Shown: positions 31,750-40,118 of the stretch, piece by piece
Position numbering within the stretch: position 1 is the stretch's first letter
Layout of the letters: every line of letters begins with the position of its first letter
NCBI GenBank assembly: GCA_003214195.1
Contig: QCLY01000010.1
Span: 1 to 42,555 of the forward strand
Source: Prochlorococcus sp. AG-418-G23
Lineage (GTDB): Bacteria > Cyanobacteriota > Cyanobacteriia > PCC-6307 > Cyanobiaceae
DNA length: 42,555 nt
Direction: 5' to 3'
Notes under the pieces: model-generated
Seen by the model: the letters and a program-made list of their open reading frames with translations, nothing else
The model's database searches: none
What the model was told of the DNA's origin: nothing
Program-made: the position numbers and the translations under genes

Positions 31750-32751
31750 TTGAAAATAGAAATGGAAAAAAATATCATCAATGTCAAAAATTTGTCTAAA
31801 TCATTTGAAGTTTCTTCCAAAGAACCAGGTTTGAAAGGAACAATAAAACATTTTTTTAAAAGACAGACGAAAAGTTTAAAAGTTATAAAAGATATAAGCT
31901 TTGAAATCAAAGAAGGAGAAATAGTTGGTTTTCTAGGTGCTAATGGAGCCGGGAAAACAACAATATTAAAAATGCTTTGTGGCTTAATTTATCCAAGTGA
32001 AGGTTCAATATTAGTTTCTGGTTACTCACCATTCAGAAGAAAAGATAATTTCCTCAAGAAAATTACCTTGATAATGGGCCAAAAACAACAACTTATTTGG
32101 GATCTTCCACCAATTGAATCATTTTATTTAAACGCATCAATATATGAAGTAGATAAGTTTGAAGCGAAGAGAAGAATAAAAACATTATCAGAAATGCTAG
32201 AGATAGATGATGAGCTTTACATTCCAGTTAGGAAACTATCTTTAGGTCAGCGTATGAAGACAGAATTACTTGCATCATTGATACATGAACCAGATATTCT
32301 ATTTTTAGATGAGCCTACACTCGGTTTAGATATTAATGCACAGAGAAATTTAAGAAAATTCCTTCAAAAATATAATAAGGAAACTAACGCAACTATATGC
32401 CTAACGAGTCATTATATGAAAGACATTACATCTCTATGTAGAAGGGTTATATGTGTTCATAATGGATCTATTTCATATGATGGTCAACTTGATCATTTAT
32501 TAAATAAACTGACTCCCGTAAAAGAAATTTTAATAGTTTGTAGCACGGAGGAAGATGTAAATAAAATAGAAAATTATGGTTTTACTATCAAAAATAAAAT
32601 AAAGAATGAAATTACAATAAAAGTTGAGAACACCGCTATTACCTCTTCATTGAGAACTATACTTAATAATTTTGATATTGAAGACCTTTATATAAGTGAA
32701 CCGCCGATAGACGAAATTATTGGGAAAATATTAATTAAAAAAAAATTATGA
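31750..32751 (+). CDS. ABC-2-type exporter ATP-binding protein
   Basis: Walker A GANGAGKTT, LSLGQRMKTELLASL, ILFLDEPTLGLD; TTG at 31750 or ATG at 31762 as start. Confidence 0.92.
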   Translation: MKIEMEKNIINVKNLSKSFEVSSKEPGLKGTIKHFFKRQTKSLKVIKDISFEIKEGEIVGFLGANGAGKTTILKMLCGLIYPSEGSILVSGYSPFRRKDNFLKKITLIMGQKQQLIWDLPPIESFYLNASIYEVDKFEAKRRIKTLSEMLEIDDELYIPVRKLSLGQRMKTELLASLIHEPDILFLDEPTLGLDINAQRNLRKFLQKYNKETNATICLTSHYMKDITSLCRRVICVHNGSISYDGQLDHLLNKLTPVKEILIVCSTEEDVNKIENYGFTIKNKIKNEITIKVENTAITSSLRTILNNFDIEDLYISEPPIDEIIGKILIKKKL

Positions 32752-33542
32752 TATCTCAGGTAATTAACAATAAAGTATTCACCTTATTAAAAGTCCAATA
32801 TTCAAACATGTTGGAATATAGAGTAGAGATAGCATTATGGGCTATTTCAGGGATTATTCCTTTTTTTATGTTAAATATATGGACCAACAATAACCTTAGC
32901 GAATCAATTAGTATTAGTAACATAATGCTTTCAAGATATTTCTTGTGTGCTTTTTTTGTAAGACAGTTTTCTGTAGTGTGGGTTGTATTTAGCTTTGAAG
33001 AAGATTCGTTAATGGGGAAAATATCTCCTTACTTAATCCAACCTCTAAATCCATTTTTCAGATATTTAGCACAACATATTGCAGAACAAATAACGAGATT
33101 TCCATTTGCAATAATAATTGCATTGTTCTTTTTTATTTTTAATCCAGATAGTATATGGATCCCGAAAATGAGCACTTTATTATTATCGATAGTATCCACT
33201 TTCTTGTCTTTCTTAATACAATTTTTAATTCAGTCAATAATTGCTTGTTTTTGCTTTTGGACAGAAAAAGCATCCTCAATAGAAAGATTGTTATTTATCC
33301 CAACTTTGTTTCTATCTGGTCTTTTGGCACCTGTAGTTACATTTCCAGAATATGTTAAAGCATGGATTTATTTTACGCCTTTTCCCTATCTAATCGATTT
33401 CCCTGCGAACTTACTATCTGGAAACGAAACAAATGTTAGTAGAGGATTTATTATGCAAATTTTATGGATTGCTTTACTTTGGCCAATATTTAAAAAAATA
33501 TGGTCTGAAGGAACAAAAAAATATACTGCCATGGGATCTTGA
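32748..33542 (+). CDS. ABC-2-type exporter permease 1
   Basis: 264 aa multi-TM protein; ATGA 4-nt overlap with ATPase. Confidence 0.85.
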   Translation: MISQVINNKVFTLLKVQYSNMLEYRVEIALWAISGIIPFFMLNIWTNNNLSESISISNIMLSRYFLCAFFVRQFSVVWVVFSFEEDSLMGKISPYLIQPLNPFFRYLAQHIAEQITRFPFAIIIALFFFIFNPDSIWIPKMSTLLLSIVSTFLSFLIQFLIQSIIACFCFWTEKASSIERLLFIPTLFLSGLLAPVVTFPEYVKAWIYFTPFPYLIDFPANLLSGNETNVSRGFIMQILWIALLWPIFKKIWSEGTKKYTAMGS

Positions 33543-34333
33543 ATCTAAGTAAATATATAAAAGTCTATACAAAATTTTTGCATACTTCTCTTGCTTCTGA
33601 GTTGGAGTACAAAACTAATATATTAATTGATTTATTGACTGCAATTTTGAGTTTAATAGGTAGTATTTTTTTACTATCCATTTTCTTTCAAAATAATAGT
33701 AGTATTGGTGGCTGGGAGTTTGAACAGGCATTAATAATTCAAGGTATCTATACAATTTTGAATGGAATAACTAATACGTGGTTTAATCCTAATCTTAGTG
33801 AAATAGTAAAACACATTAGAGAAGGAACCTTAGATTTTGTGCTTTTAAAACCAATTGATTCTCAATTTTTTATCTCATTAAAAAAAATAAACCCATCTGG
33901 CATTTTAGAAATAATACTTGGATTCTTTTTACTGTTCTACTGTATGAAAATAAATCAAATAATTTTAAGTTTTAATTTACTGAGTCTATCTTTGATTACA
34001 ATATTTTGCTCAGTTTGCATTTTATATAGCTTATGGTTTTTTATCTCTACAACAACTATATGGTTTGTAAAGACTTGGAATGCCACAGAAGTATTAAGAT
34101 CATTTCTTTACATTGGCAGATTTCCTCTTAATTCATTTTCATTTTCTCTACAAATATTTTTTAGTGTTTTCATTCCTATTGCATTTATAACTACATTCCC
34201 TTCAGAAGTTTTCTTAGGAATTTCTGAATCATGGAAAATATTGCTTGAATTTTTTGTTGCTATTGTATTTCTTTTTACATCAAGAAAGTTCTGGTTATTT
34301 GCTTTAAAATTCTATACGTCAGCATCTAGCTAA
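33539..34333 (+). CDS. ABC-2-type exporter permease 2
   Basis: 264 aa multi-TM; TTGA 4-nt overlap with permease 1. Confidence 0.85.
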   Translation: MNLSKYIKVYTKFLHTSLASELEYKTNILIDLLTAILSLIGSIFLLSIFFQNNSSIGGWEFEQALIIQGIYTILNGITNTWFNPNLSEIVKHIREGTLDFVLLKPIDSQFFISLKKINPSGILEIILGFFLLFYCMKINQIILSFNLLSLSLITIFCSVCILYSLWFFISTTTIWFVKTWNATEVLRSFLYIGRFPLNSFSFSLQIFFSVFIPIAFITTFPSEVFLGISESWKILLEFFVAIVFLFTSRKFWLFALKFYTSASS

Positions 34334-34336
34334 ATA

Positions 34337-34603
34337 TTATTTAATAACTTCCCTACAAAATTCAAAAATTCTTTGTTTACTTTTCAGATTAGAAAGTTTA
34401 GATAATTTACTAAAATTAGATTTAGATTTTTCAACAGATAAAAGCTTACAGTTGTATTCAATTTGATTTTGCCTCGAAATAATTCCTAATTTGAGTGCAA
34501 TATCACAAAAGATAATTAATATAGCAATATTAAAAAAAATCCTTAAGAAAAGTAAAAATGACTTAGAAACATTCTCATTTTCAGTTTTTAGCTCAAACTT
34601 CAT
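34337..34603 (-). CDS. hypothetical small membrane protein
   Basis: 88 aa with one TM; 1-nt overlap with the upstream minus-strand gene. Confidence 0.5.
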   Translation of the reverse strand: MKFELKTENENVSKSFLLFLRIFFNIAILIIFCDIALKLGIISRQNQIEYNCKLLSVEKSKSNFSKLSKLSNLKSKQRIFEFCREVIK

Positions 34604-34830
34604 TATTTAACAATATGTTGAGGGCACTTTATAGCAGCAATAGCAACAGCAGAAACTTTAAAATTTTCAGATTTTTCAATAACATTTTTAACTTCTAATG
34701 GTCCAAATTTATGACTTGCATCACTGTAAGAAAGAAGTAAAGCTTTATAATTATCATGACCTAAGTTTCTATATTCACAGAAATTATCTCCAACGTAGTT
34801 TAAAAGAGTTAGCAATGTTAATTCAATCAT
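34603..34830 (-). CDS. hypothetical protein (75 aa)
   Basis: MIELTLLTLLNYVGDNFCEYRNLGHDNYKALLLSYSDASHKFGPLEVKNVIEKSENFKVSAVAIAAIKCPQHIVK; coding-like composition; coupled (TAATG) to 34337..34603. Confidence 0.6.
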   Translation of the reverse strand: MIELTLLTLLNYVGDNFCEYRNLGHDNYKALLLSYSDASHKFGPLEVKNVIEKSENFKVSAVAIAAIKCPQHIVK

Positions 34831-35020
34831 TCAACCTTTTTAGCTAACAAAGTTCCTACGAATAATACAATGCATGGCATTTTTAACAAGTTTAATTACA
34901 AAAGAAATCAGGAATTTTGAGATAATGAACCTACTCTTCAACTTTAAAATTACAAAACTATTTCAAAATTGCAAGGCCAGTTTATGAAAAAACCAATAAA
35001 GCACTACCTATAGTGTATTT

Positions 35021-35128
35021 TAACTATCTGAATTGCACTACAGGTAGGGGGTTGCAATTTTTAAGGAATTGGTTTAAAAATAAGGTTCCCCATCACCTGG
35101 CCCCACGAATGTGAGGCCTTTTTTTTTA
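35021..35128 (+). ncRNA. candidate structured small RNA or leader ending in a Rho-independent terminator
   Basis: TATAGT (-10-like) at 35009-35014; 7-bp stem AATTGCA/TGCAATT (35031-37/35053-59) with G-rich loop; downstream segment complementary to that loop; terminator at 35099-35128. 5' end is an estimate. Confidence 0.6.
35099..35128 (+). terminator. Rho-independent terminator
   Basis: GGCCcCAC-GAAT-GTGaGGCC followed by TTTTTTTTTT; no listed CDS upstream on this strand within ~700 bp. Confidence 0.85.
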
Positions 35129-35203
35129 ACAAAATTCTAACTAAAGTATTTTTTAATACTAAAGAATAACTCGGCAAAAATTAATATACCTAAAAAGGTA
35201 AAA

Positions 35204-35284
35204 ATGAATTTATCTTTACTAACAGTAACAGCAGTTTTTGGCCTCTTTTTAACCACAACTACATTGATATTATTTAATTATTAA
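35204..35284 (+). CDS. candidate 26-aa hydrophobic peptide
   Basis: MNLSLLTVTAVFGLFLTTTTLILFNY, ATG..TAA, preceded by AAAAAGG; resembles the size class of small thylakoid-complex subunits but no family recognised. Confidence 0.4.
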   Translation: MNLSLLTVTAVFGLFLTTTTLILFNY

Positions 35285-35627
35285 TATAAAACTACTTAAG
35301 GATTTTATTTATAAACTTAAGCAATGAATATTTACCTTAGTTTAAAAGTTATTTAATAAATTCTTAGTGAGCCATCTATTTGTAATGCTATTGTTGCCAT
35401 TTATAAATAGCCAAAGCTTGATAATAAGCTAACACATAGATAATAAAGGTTAGCGATAGTAATAAGCAGGATCCTTATCCAAAAATAACTGAGAAGCTAA
35501 AAGAAATGAAAGCTATCATAAAAAAAGTAATTTTATAAAAAGAATAATTCTTACAAAGGCATCTCTTAGGTTTTAATTCATAACTTTAATTAAAACTGTT
35601 ATTATCTTAATAATTATCAAGAATATT

Positions 35628-35969
35628 ATGCATAAACAAGATGCAATTTACCTTGATCAGTTATGTCCAAAGATAAGTAATAAAAGTTGGAGGGATTCAC
35701 TTCAGAAACTTACTAAATATAAATGCATTTATTGCGGTAAAGCTTCTGAATCACTTGATCATCTTCATCCAATGTCAAAAGGTGGAAAAAGTATTACGAG
35801 TAATTGCGTACCTTGTTGTTTATCATGTAATGGGAGCAAATCAGATTCAGAAGTTCTTAGTTGGTATAGAAAACAAAATTTTTATGATCCTAGAAGAGCT
35901 ATGGCAATAAGAGCATGGTTAAATGATGATTTAAGACTAGCTTCAGTTCTCTTGAACTACATAAATTAA
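35628..35969 (+). CDS. stand-alone HNH endonuclease-like protein
   Basis: 113 aa; KCIYCGKASESLDHLHPMSKGGKSITSNCVPCCLSCNGSKSD (HNH with Cys4 zinc site). Confidence 0.88.
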   Translation: MHKQDAIYLDQLCPKISNKSWRDSLQKLTKYKCIYCGKASESLDHLHPMSKGGKSITSNCVPCCLSCNGSKSDSEVLSWYRKQNFYDPRRAMAIRAWLNDDLRLASVLLNYIN

Positions 35970-36063
35970 AAAAATAAAATCATGAATAAATAAGATCAAT
36001 GATGAATATTTTTTTACGGTTTACATCAATAACTATTATTAGTAAAAAAATGTTGGAATTATT

Positions 36064-36258
36064 TTAAATAATTCTTTTCCCCTCGGAATTAGACTTAAAG
36101 TTCCTAATGATTGAAATATTTGAATAATCTTCTTTCCATATTATTGGTGATTCAATAACCTTTCTCTCAGGAGATTTTACTGAAAAAATCAAACCAAATA
36201 CAAAAAGTATAGTAATTAAGATTAAAGTTATTACTAATTTATCTGAAATATTATTCAT
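36064..36258 (-). CDS. hypothetical small membrane-anchored protein
   Basis: 64 aa with N-terminal TM; 9 nt downstream of 36268..36669 on the same strand. Confidence 0.5.
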   Translation of the reverse strand: MNNISDKLVITLILITILFVFGLIFSVKSPERKVIESPIIWKEDYSNISIIRNFKSNSEGKRII

Positions 36259-36267
36259 TAGATCAAA

Positions 36268-36669
36268 TTACCTAGAAAAATTTCTATCGGGAGTTGTTTT
36301 CTCGTAAATTTCTAAAAAATAAGATTTAAAATATTCCACTCCCTCATTTCCAATTAATCCAAAAGACCATCCACAATCATTTACTACTTGCGATGAGATT
36401 TGATTTGCTAGATCATCTTTCTCAATCCATTTTTTTTGAGGATTATAAGAAAAAGATATAATATTCTCAGTTTTAACAATAGCAGATTTCATTGCTTCAT
36501 CCTTAGAAAAACCATTTTGAATAGCCTTACAATATTTTCTTGAAAAATTATTAGAGATCCTATTTTGAAGTAAACTAACACTAGGATCAGAGGTATCAAA
36601 TGCAGACCCAATTGGAGGATTTACAAAATAAACTATAAAAAAAAGTAGACTAAATAAGAACTTCAACAA
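36268..36669 (-). CDS. hypothetical secreted protein
   Basis: 133 aa, N-terminal signal-peptide-like segment MLKFLFSLLFFIVYFVNPPIGSAF. Confidence 0.6.
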   Translation of the reverse strand: MLKFLFSLLFFIVYFVNPPIGSAFDTSDPSVSLLQNRISNNFSRKYCKAIQNGFSKDEAMKSAIVKTENIISFSYNPQKKWIEKDDLANQISSQVVNDCGWSFGLIGNEGVEYFKSYFLEIYEKTTPDRNFSR

Positions 36670-36821
36670 TAGTTATAAATTAATACTTATTAATAACATA
36701 ATAGTGATTTTTGGCTTTATTTTCAATTTAATCTGGTTATTCTTAAAGGCATAATTAAATTTCAATTTATTAAAAATTAAAAGTATTGCAATAAGTTCAG
36801 TAATAATAGTCAGAGGTTTAT

Positions 36822-37055
36822 TTGATTACTCATATGAATTATTCATTGATGACATTACTTTTTTTTCCTGACTGGACAAATGGATTACCTTCAGACTTTT
36901 TAATACTCCATTTTTTTATTGGAGCTATCATTTTCCCTTTCAACATGATTCACGCTAAAGCAAGAAAAATTGACAGTCAGAATCAACAAGAAGCAGCTAA
37001 TGGGTATAAAAATTCAGATAATGCTACATTCTTTGGTTACGAACAAATTAATTAG
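36822..37055 (+). CDS. hypothetical membrane protein (77 aa; ATG at 36834 also possible)
   Basis: MNYSLMTLLFFPDWTNGLPSDFLILHFFIGAIIFPFNMIHAKARKID... Confidence 0.55.
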   Translation: MITHMNYSLMTLLFFPDWTNGLPSDFLILHFFIGAIIFPFNMIHAKARKIDSQNQQEAANGYKNSDNATFFGYEQIN

Positions 37056-37089
37056 ATTTAAATAAAAAGTTCTTTTAGGAATTACTTAA

Positions 37090-37317
37090 TTGATGTTAAT
37101 TTCCCTAAATTCAGCTTCAGATCTTAAAATTTTTAGTCCCAACGAACCTTTAGGTATATTGATACTATTTTTAGGATTAATATTTACAGGTATGATTTTC
37201 TACATCATTTACGCTGTAAGCACTAATAAAGAATCATTAGAAGATAAAAAAATAAGGGCCAAAAAAGAAAATTTACAGCAGGAAAAAATAGGAAAACTAT
37301 TTCCTAGGAAAAAATAA
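37090..37317 (+). CDS. hypothetical single-TM protein (75 aa)
   Basis: PLGILILFLGLIFTGMIFYIIYAVSTNKESLEDKKIRAKKENLQQEKIGKLFPRKK: TM plus basic C-terminus. Confidence 0.55.
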   Translation: MMLISLNSASDLKIFSPNEPLGILILFLGLIFTGMIFYIIYAVSTNKESLEDKKIRAKKENLQQEKIGKLFPRKK

Positions 37318-37543
37318 ACTTAATTTTTTTTTATTACTATTAATGAATCTATTTCTATAGTAAATAATCAAATCTGTAGGTTCTGGAAACATGAATTTTA
37401 GTTCTTTTAAGTTGAATATTATTTTGTAAAATAAAAACCGACTAAAAATTTTTATTTACTTGGAATTAATATTATGATTTTTAAATCAATAATATTTTCA
37501 TAACTAGCAATAAATGTTAAAAATAAAGAAATGATTTGAAATT

Positions 37544-38047
37544 TTGGATAATTCAACTCAATATCTTTTTCTCGCTAGTGGAGTAAAGAATGGTGAAGGA
37601 TATTGGATTCTAGGAGTTAAAAATTGTGATGAAAATATTCTTGAAGATAAGAATCTTTTAGATTGTCATAGAAAAGAATTAATAGGAAATGACTCAGCAA
37701 AAGACATTCTTTTCGCTATTAATTTGAACATTAATAATTTATTAAATGAACTAAAAAACAAAAATTATATAATCGAAAAACCATCAGTGGGAATTTCATT
37801 TGATATACCACTTGATCTTTTGGAAAACATTTTTGATTTCTGGTTAGATATTTATAAAAATAAAAAGGCTTGGGAAACCTGCCTAGGTCTTCTAAAAGTT
37901 AGAAAAAGAATTTCTCTAACAAACCTAATTAAGAGTGATAGCCTAAAGGGTAACTCTAAAAAATGGGCTATAAAAGTTGAAACGTTACATACTTATGTAC
38001 CTAATTCACTTAGGGTTGAAAAGCTAAATGATCCCATGTGGAAATAA
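37544..38047 (+). CDS. hypothetical soluble protein (167 aa)
   Basis: TTG start; coding-like composition; no family recognised. Confidence 0.55.
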   Translation: MDNSTQYLFLASGVKNGEGYWILGVKNCDENILEDKNLLDCHRKELIGNDSAKDILFAINLNINNLLNELKNKNYIIEKPSVGISFDIPLDLLENIFDFWLDIYKNKKAWETCLGLLKVRKRISLTNLIKSDSLKGNSKKWAIKVETLHTYVPNSLRVEKLNDPMWK

Positions 38048-38122
38048 TTCTACCTTTAATTAAATAAATATATTTACTTCCTAGGATATTTAAGTAAAAA
38101 TAAAAATACTTATTAATTAAAA

Positions 38123-38308
38123 ATGAATAAGCCATTTTCTTTTAATAACGATCAAATGAACGGGATTGTAGAAGATACATACGCAAACATAATAAAAGAA
38201 TGTGAAAATTTAAAAAAAATAACTAATTGTCCAAATGAGCAAGTAGTAGCACTTTTAAGTGTAATCGCATCAAATTTTGCTATTACTACTGAAAAAAGCA
38301 AAGATTAA
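38123..38308 (+). CDS. hypothetical small protein (61 aa)
   Basis: ATG..TAA directly upstream (1-nt gap) of the phosphoribosyltransferase start. Confidence 0.55.
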   Translation: MNKPFSFNNDQMNGIVEDTYANIIKECENLKKITNCPNEQVVALLSVIASNFAITTEKSKD

Positions 38309-38309
38309 G

Positions 38310-38705
38310 ATGATAAGTTATTACACTTGGAGTGAATTTGATAAGAGCGTAGAACACATAGCTAATAAATGTGAGTTTTTAGAGTTTTCTGGAATATATG
38401 GAATACCTAGAGGGGGTCTTTGCCTTGCCGTGGCATTAAGTCATAAATTGAAAATAAAGTTGATTTCAGAACCCAAAAAAGATTCATTAATAGTTGATGA
38501 TGTTTATGAAACTGGTATGACGTTAAACAACTTCAAAAATATTGAGGGTGCGATGTTTTTTGTATTATTTAGTAAAATCAAACCTACATGGTGGAACACA
38601 GTGCATATATCTAAAAAAAAGCAATGGATAGTTTTCCCTTGGGAAGATACTTTAAATTCAGTATGTGATCGCAACGATTACATTAAAAAAAGAGGTTTAA
38701 GTTGA
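38310..38705 (+). CDS. phosphoribosyltransferase-domain protein
   Basis: PRPP-binding motif SLIVDDVYETGMTL and GIPRGGLCLAVALSHKL; ATG at 38310 preferred over the listed 38277. Confidence 0.78.
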   Translation: MISYYTWSEFDKSVEHIANKCEFLEFSGIYGIPRGGLCLAVALSHKLKIKLISEPKKDSLIVDDVYETGMTLNNFKNIEGAMFFVLFSKIKPTWWNTVHISKKKQWIVFPWEDTLNSVCDRNDYIKKRGLS

Positions 38706-39160
38706 AAAAGAAATTATACCTAGCTAATCCATTTGGATTTTCAAAACAAACTAAAAAACTTTTAAGTGAATTTATTCAAATCTTCAAAAATTTTAATATA
38801 GAAGTATATGAGCCTTTCGAAAGAACGAAAAACATAATTCAAGAAGAAGGTAAATGGGCTTATGATCTTGCAAGAAGTAACCTCCATGATTTAAATAATT
38901 GTGATTGCATTTTTGCTATTGTTAATGGAACACCTCCAGATGAAGGTGTAATGATAGAACTTGGTATTGCAATTGCCCTAAAAAAAACAATTTTTTTATT
39001 TAGAGATGATTTTAGAAATTGCTCTGATAACAATCAATATCCATTAAATCTTATGTTATTTTTGGGATTGCCTAAAGATAACTGGGAAAAATATTACTTT
39101 GAATCCTTAGAAGATATAAAAAGTGATAAAAAAGGATTTCTGGATTGGGCAAATAATTAA
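38702..39160 (+). CDS. nucleoside 2-deoxyribosyltransferase-like protein
   Basis: KLYLANPFGFSKQTKKL..., CDCIFAIVNGTPPDEGVMIELGIAIALKKTIFLFRDDFR (DxG...ExG active-site pattern); TTGA overlap with previous gene. Confidence 0.82.
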   Translation: MKKKLYLANPFGFSKQTKKLLSEFIQIFKNFNIEVYEPFERTKNIIQEEGKWAYDLARSNLHDLNNCDCIFAIVNGTPPDEGVMIELGIAIALKKTIFLFRDDFRNCSDNNQYPLNLMLFLGLPKDNWEKYYFESLEDIKSDKKGFLDWANN

Positions 39161-39245
39161 CCAAATTAATGAAAACCTTTGAATTATTGTTTTAAAGTAA
39201 AGTAAATTCTGATAAGATGGTAAAATGAAATTTATTTAGAAAATT

Positions 39246-39422
39246 TTGACACAAGTAACAGTTGGAGAAAATGAGGGAATTGAATCCGCTCTTAGAAGAT
39301 TCAAAAGACAAGTATCTAAATCAGGTATCTTTGCTGACTTGAAAAGACTTAGGCATCATGAAACTCCCATTGAAAAATACAAAAGAAAGTTACAGCAAAG
39401 AAGAAAAGCAAGAAGAAGATAA
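39246..39422 (+). CDS. rpsU: 30S ribosomal protein S21
   Basis: Missed by ORF track (58 aa, TTG start): [58 protein letters not shown]. Confidence 0.95.
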
Positions 39423-39497
39423 CTATAAATACTCTTTTATAGAGTCAAAGTAAATCTTTGCTTATAAATTTAAGTAAGCTAAATCAAGATTTTATTA

Positions 39498-39851
39498 TTA
39501 AAGCTCTTTGAGCTTTTTGACAAGGTTTATTCCAACCCCTGAGACAGCAAGAAGATCTTTTTCATCAGCTGCAATAACTGCTTCTTTAGTTTTAAAACCG
39601 GCCTCAAACAAAGCTTTAGCACTTTTAGCTCCTACGCCAGGAAGCGAAGTTAGTGTCTCAATATTTTTCTTTGAATTGGAAGTTTTTACTTTCGATTTTG
39701 TTTTTGCTTTTGTTTTTGCTTTTGTTTTTGCTTTTGTTTTTGTTGATTTTGCAGACTTAGTTACTTTCTTTTCTTCTTTTAAAGGAGTCTCAGAGGATGC
39801 TGCACTTTTAAATAGAATAGATTTTAGTTTACTTAAAAATTTAGAAATCAT
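39498..39851 (-). CDS. helix-hairpin-helix domain protein with lysine-rich repeat linker
   Basis: 117 aa; SLPGVGAKSAKALFEAGFKTKEAVIAADEKDLLAVSGVGINLVKKL (HhH2) preceded by TKAKTKAKTKAKTKSKVK. Confidence 0.8.
   Translation of the reverse strand: MISKFLSKLKSILFKSAASSETPLKEEKKVTKSAKSTKTKAKTKAKTKAKTKSKVKTSNSKKNIETLTSLPGVGAKSAKALFEAGFKTKEAVIAADEKDLLAVSGVGINLVKKLKEL
39701..39736 (+). repeat. 12-bp tandem repeat (TTTTTGCTTTTG) x3 perfect, with degenerate flanking copies
   Basis: Direct reading of 39689-39748; encodes the KTKA repeat on the minus strand. Confidence 0.92.
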
Positions 39852-40118
39852 TGCAATATAAAAGTAATAAAATTAAGTCTCCAATTTAAATATATTATCA
39901 AATTCCAGGAAGAATTCATAACATAAATATTGATAATTGAATGAAATTAATTTATTTACATATATATAAAGACACATATTCAATATTTATGCAAGTTTAT
40001 AAGCCATAGAAACATCTTTGACAAAATCAATAAATTTCTACAAATAAAAAAATATACATTTTCATAATTAAAAATTATTTTTAATATTAAAATTAGAGAT
40101 TTAATAAAAAGTAGAGTA

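Noticed and set aside
37320-37543. Intergenic stretch with TCTGGAAACATG, considered as a Yfr2-like sRNA
   Set aside because: No convincing stem or terminator follows; motif too short to support a call.
39508-39861. 117-aa plus-strand ORF opposite the HhH protein (phenylalanine/valine-rich repeats)
   Set aside because: Antisense shadow of the lysine-rich repeat; the minus-strand frame has a recognisable HhH domain.
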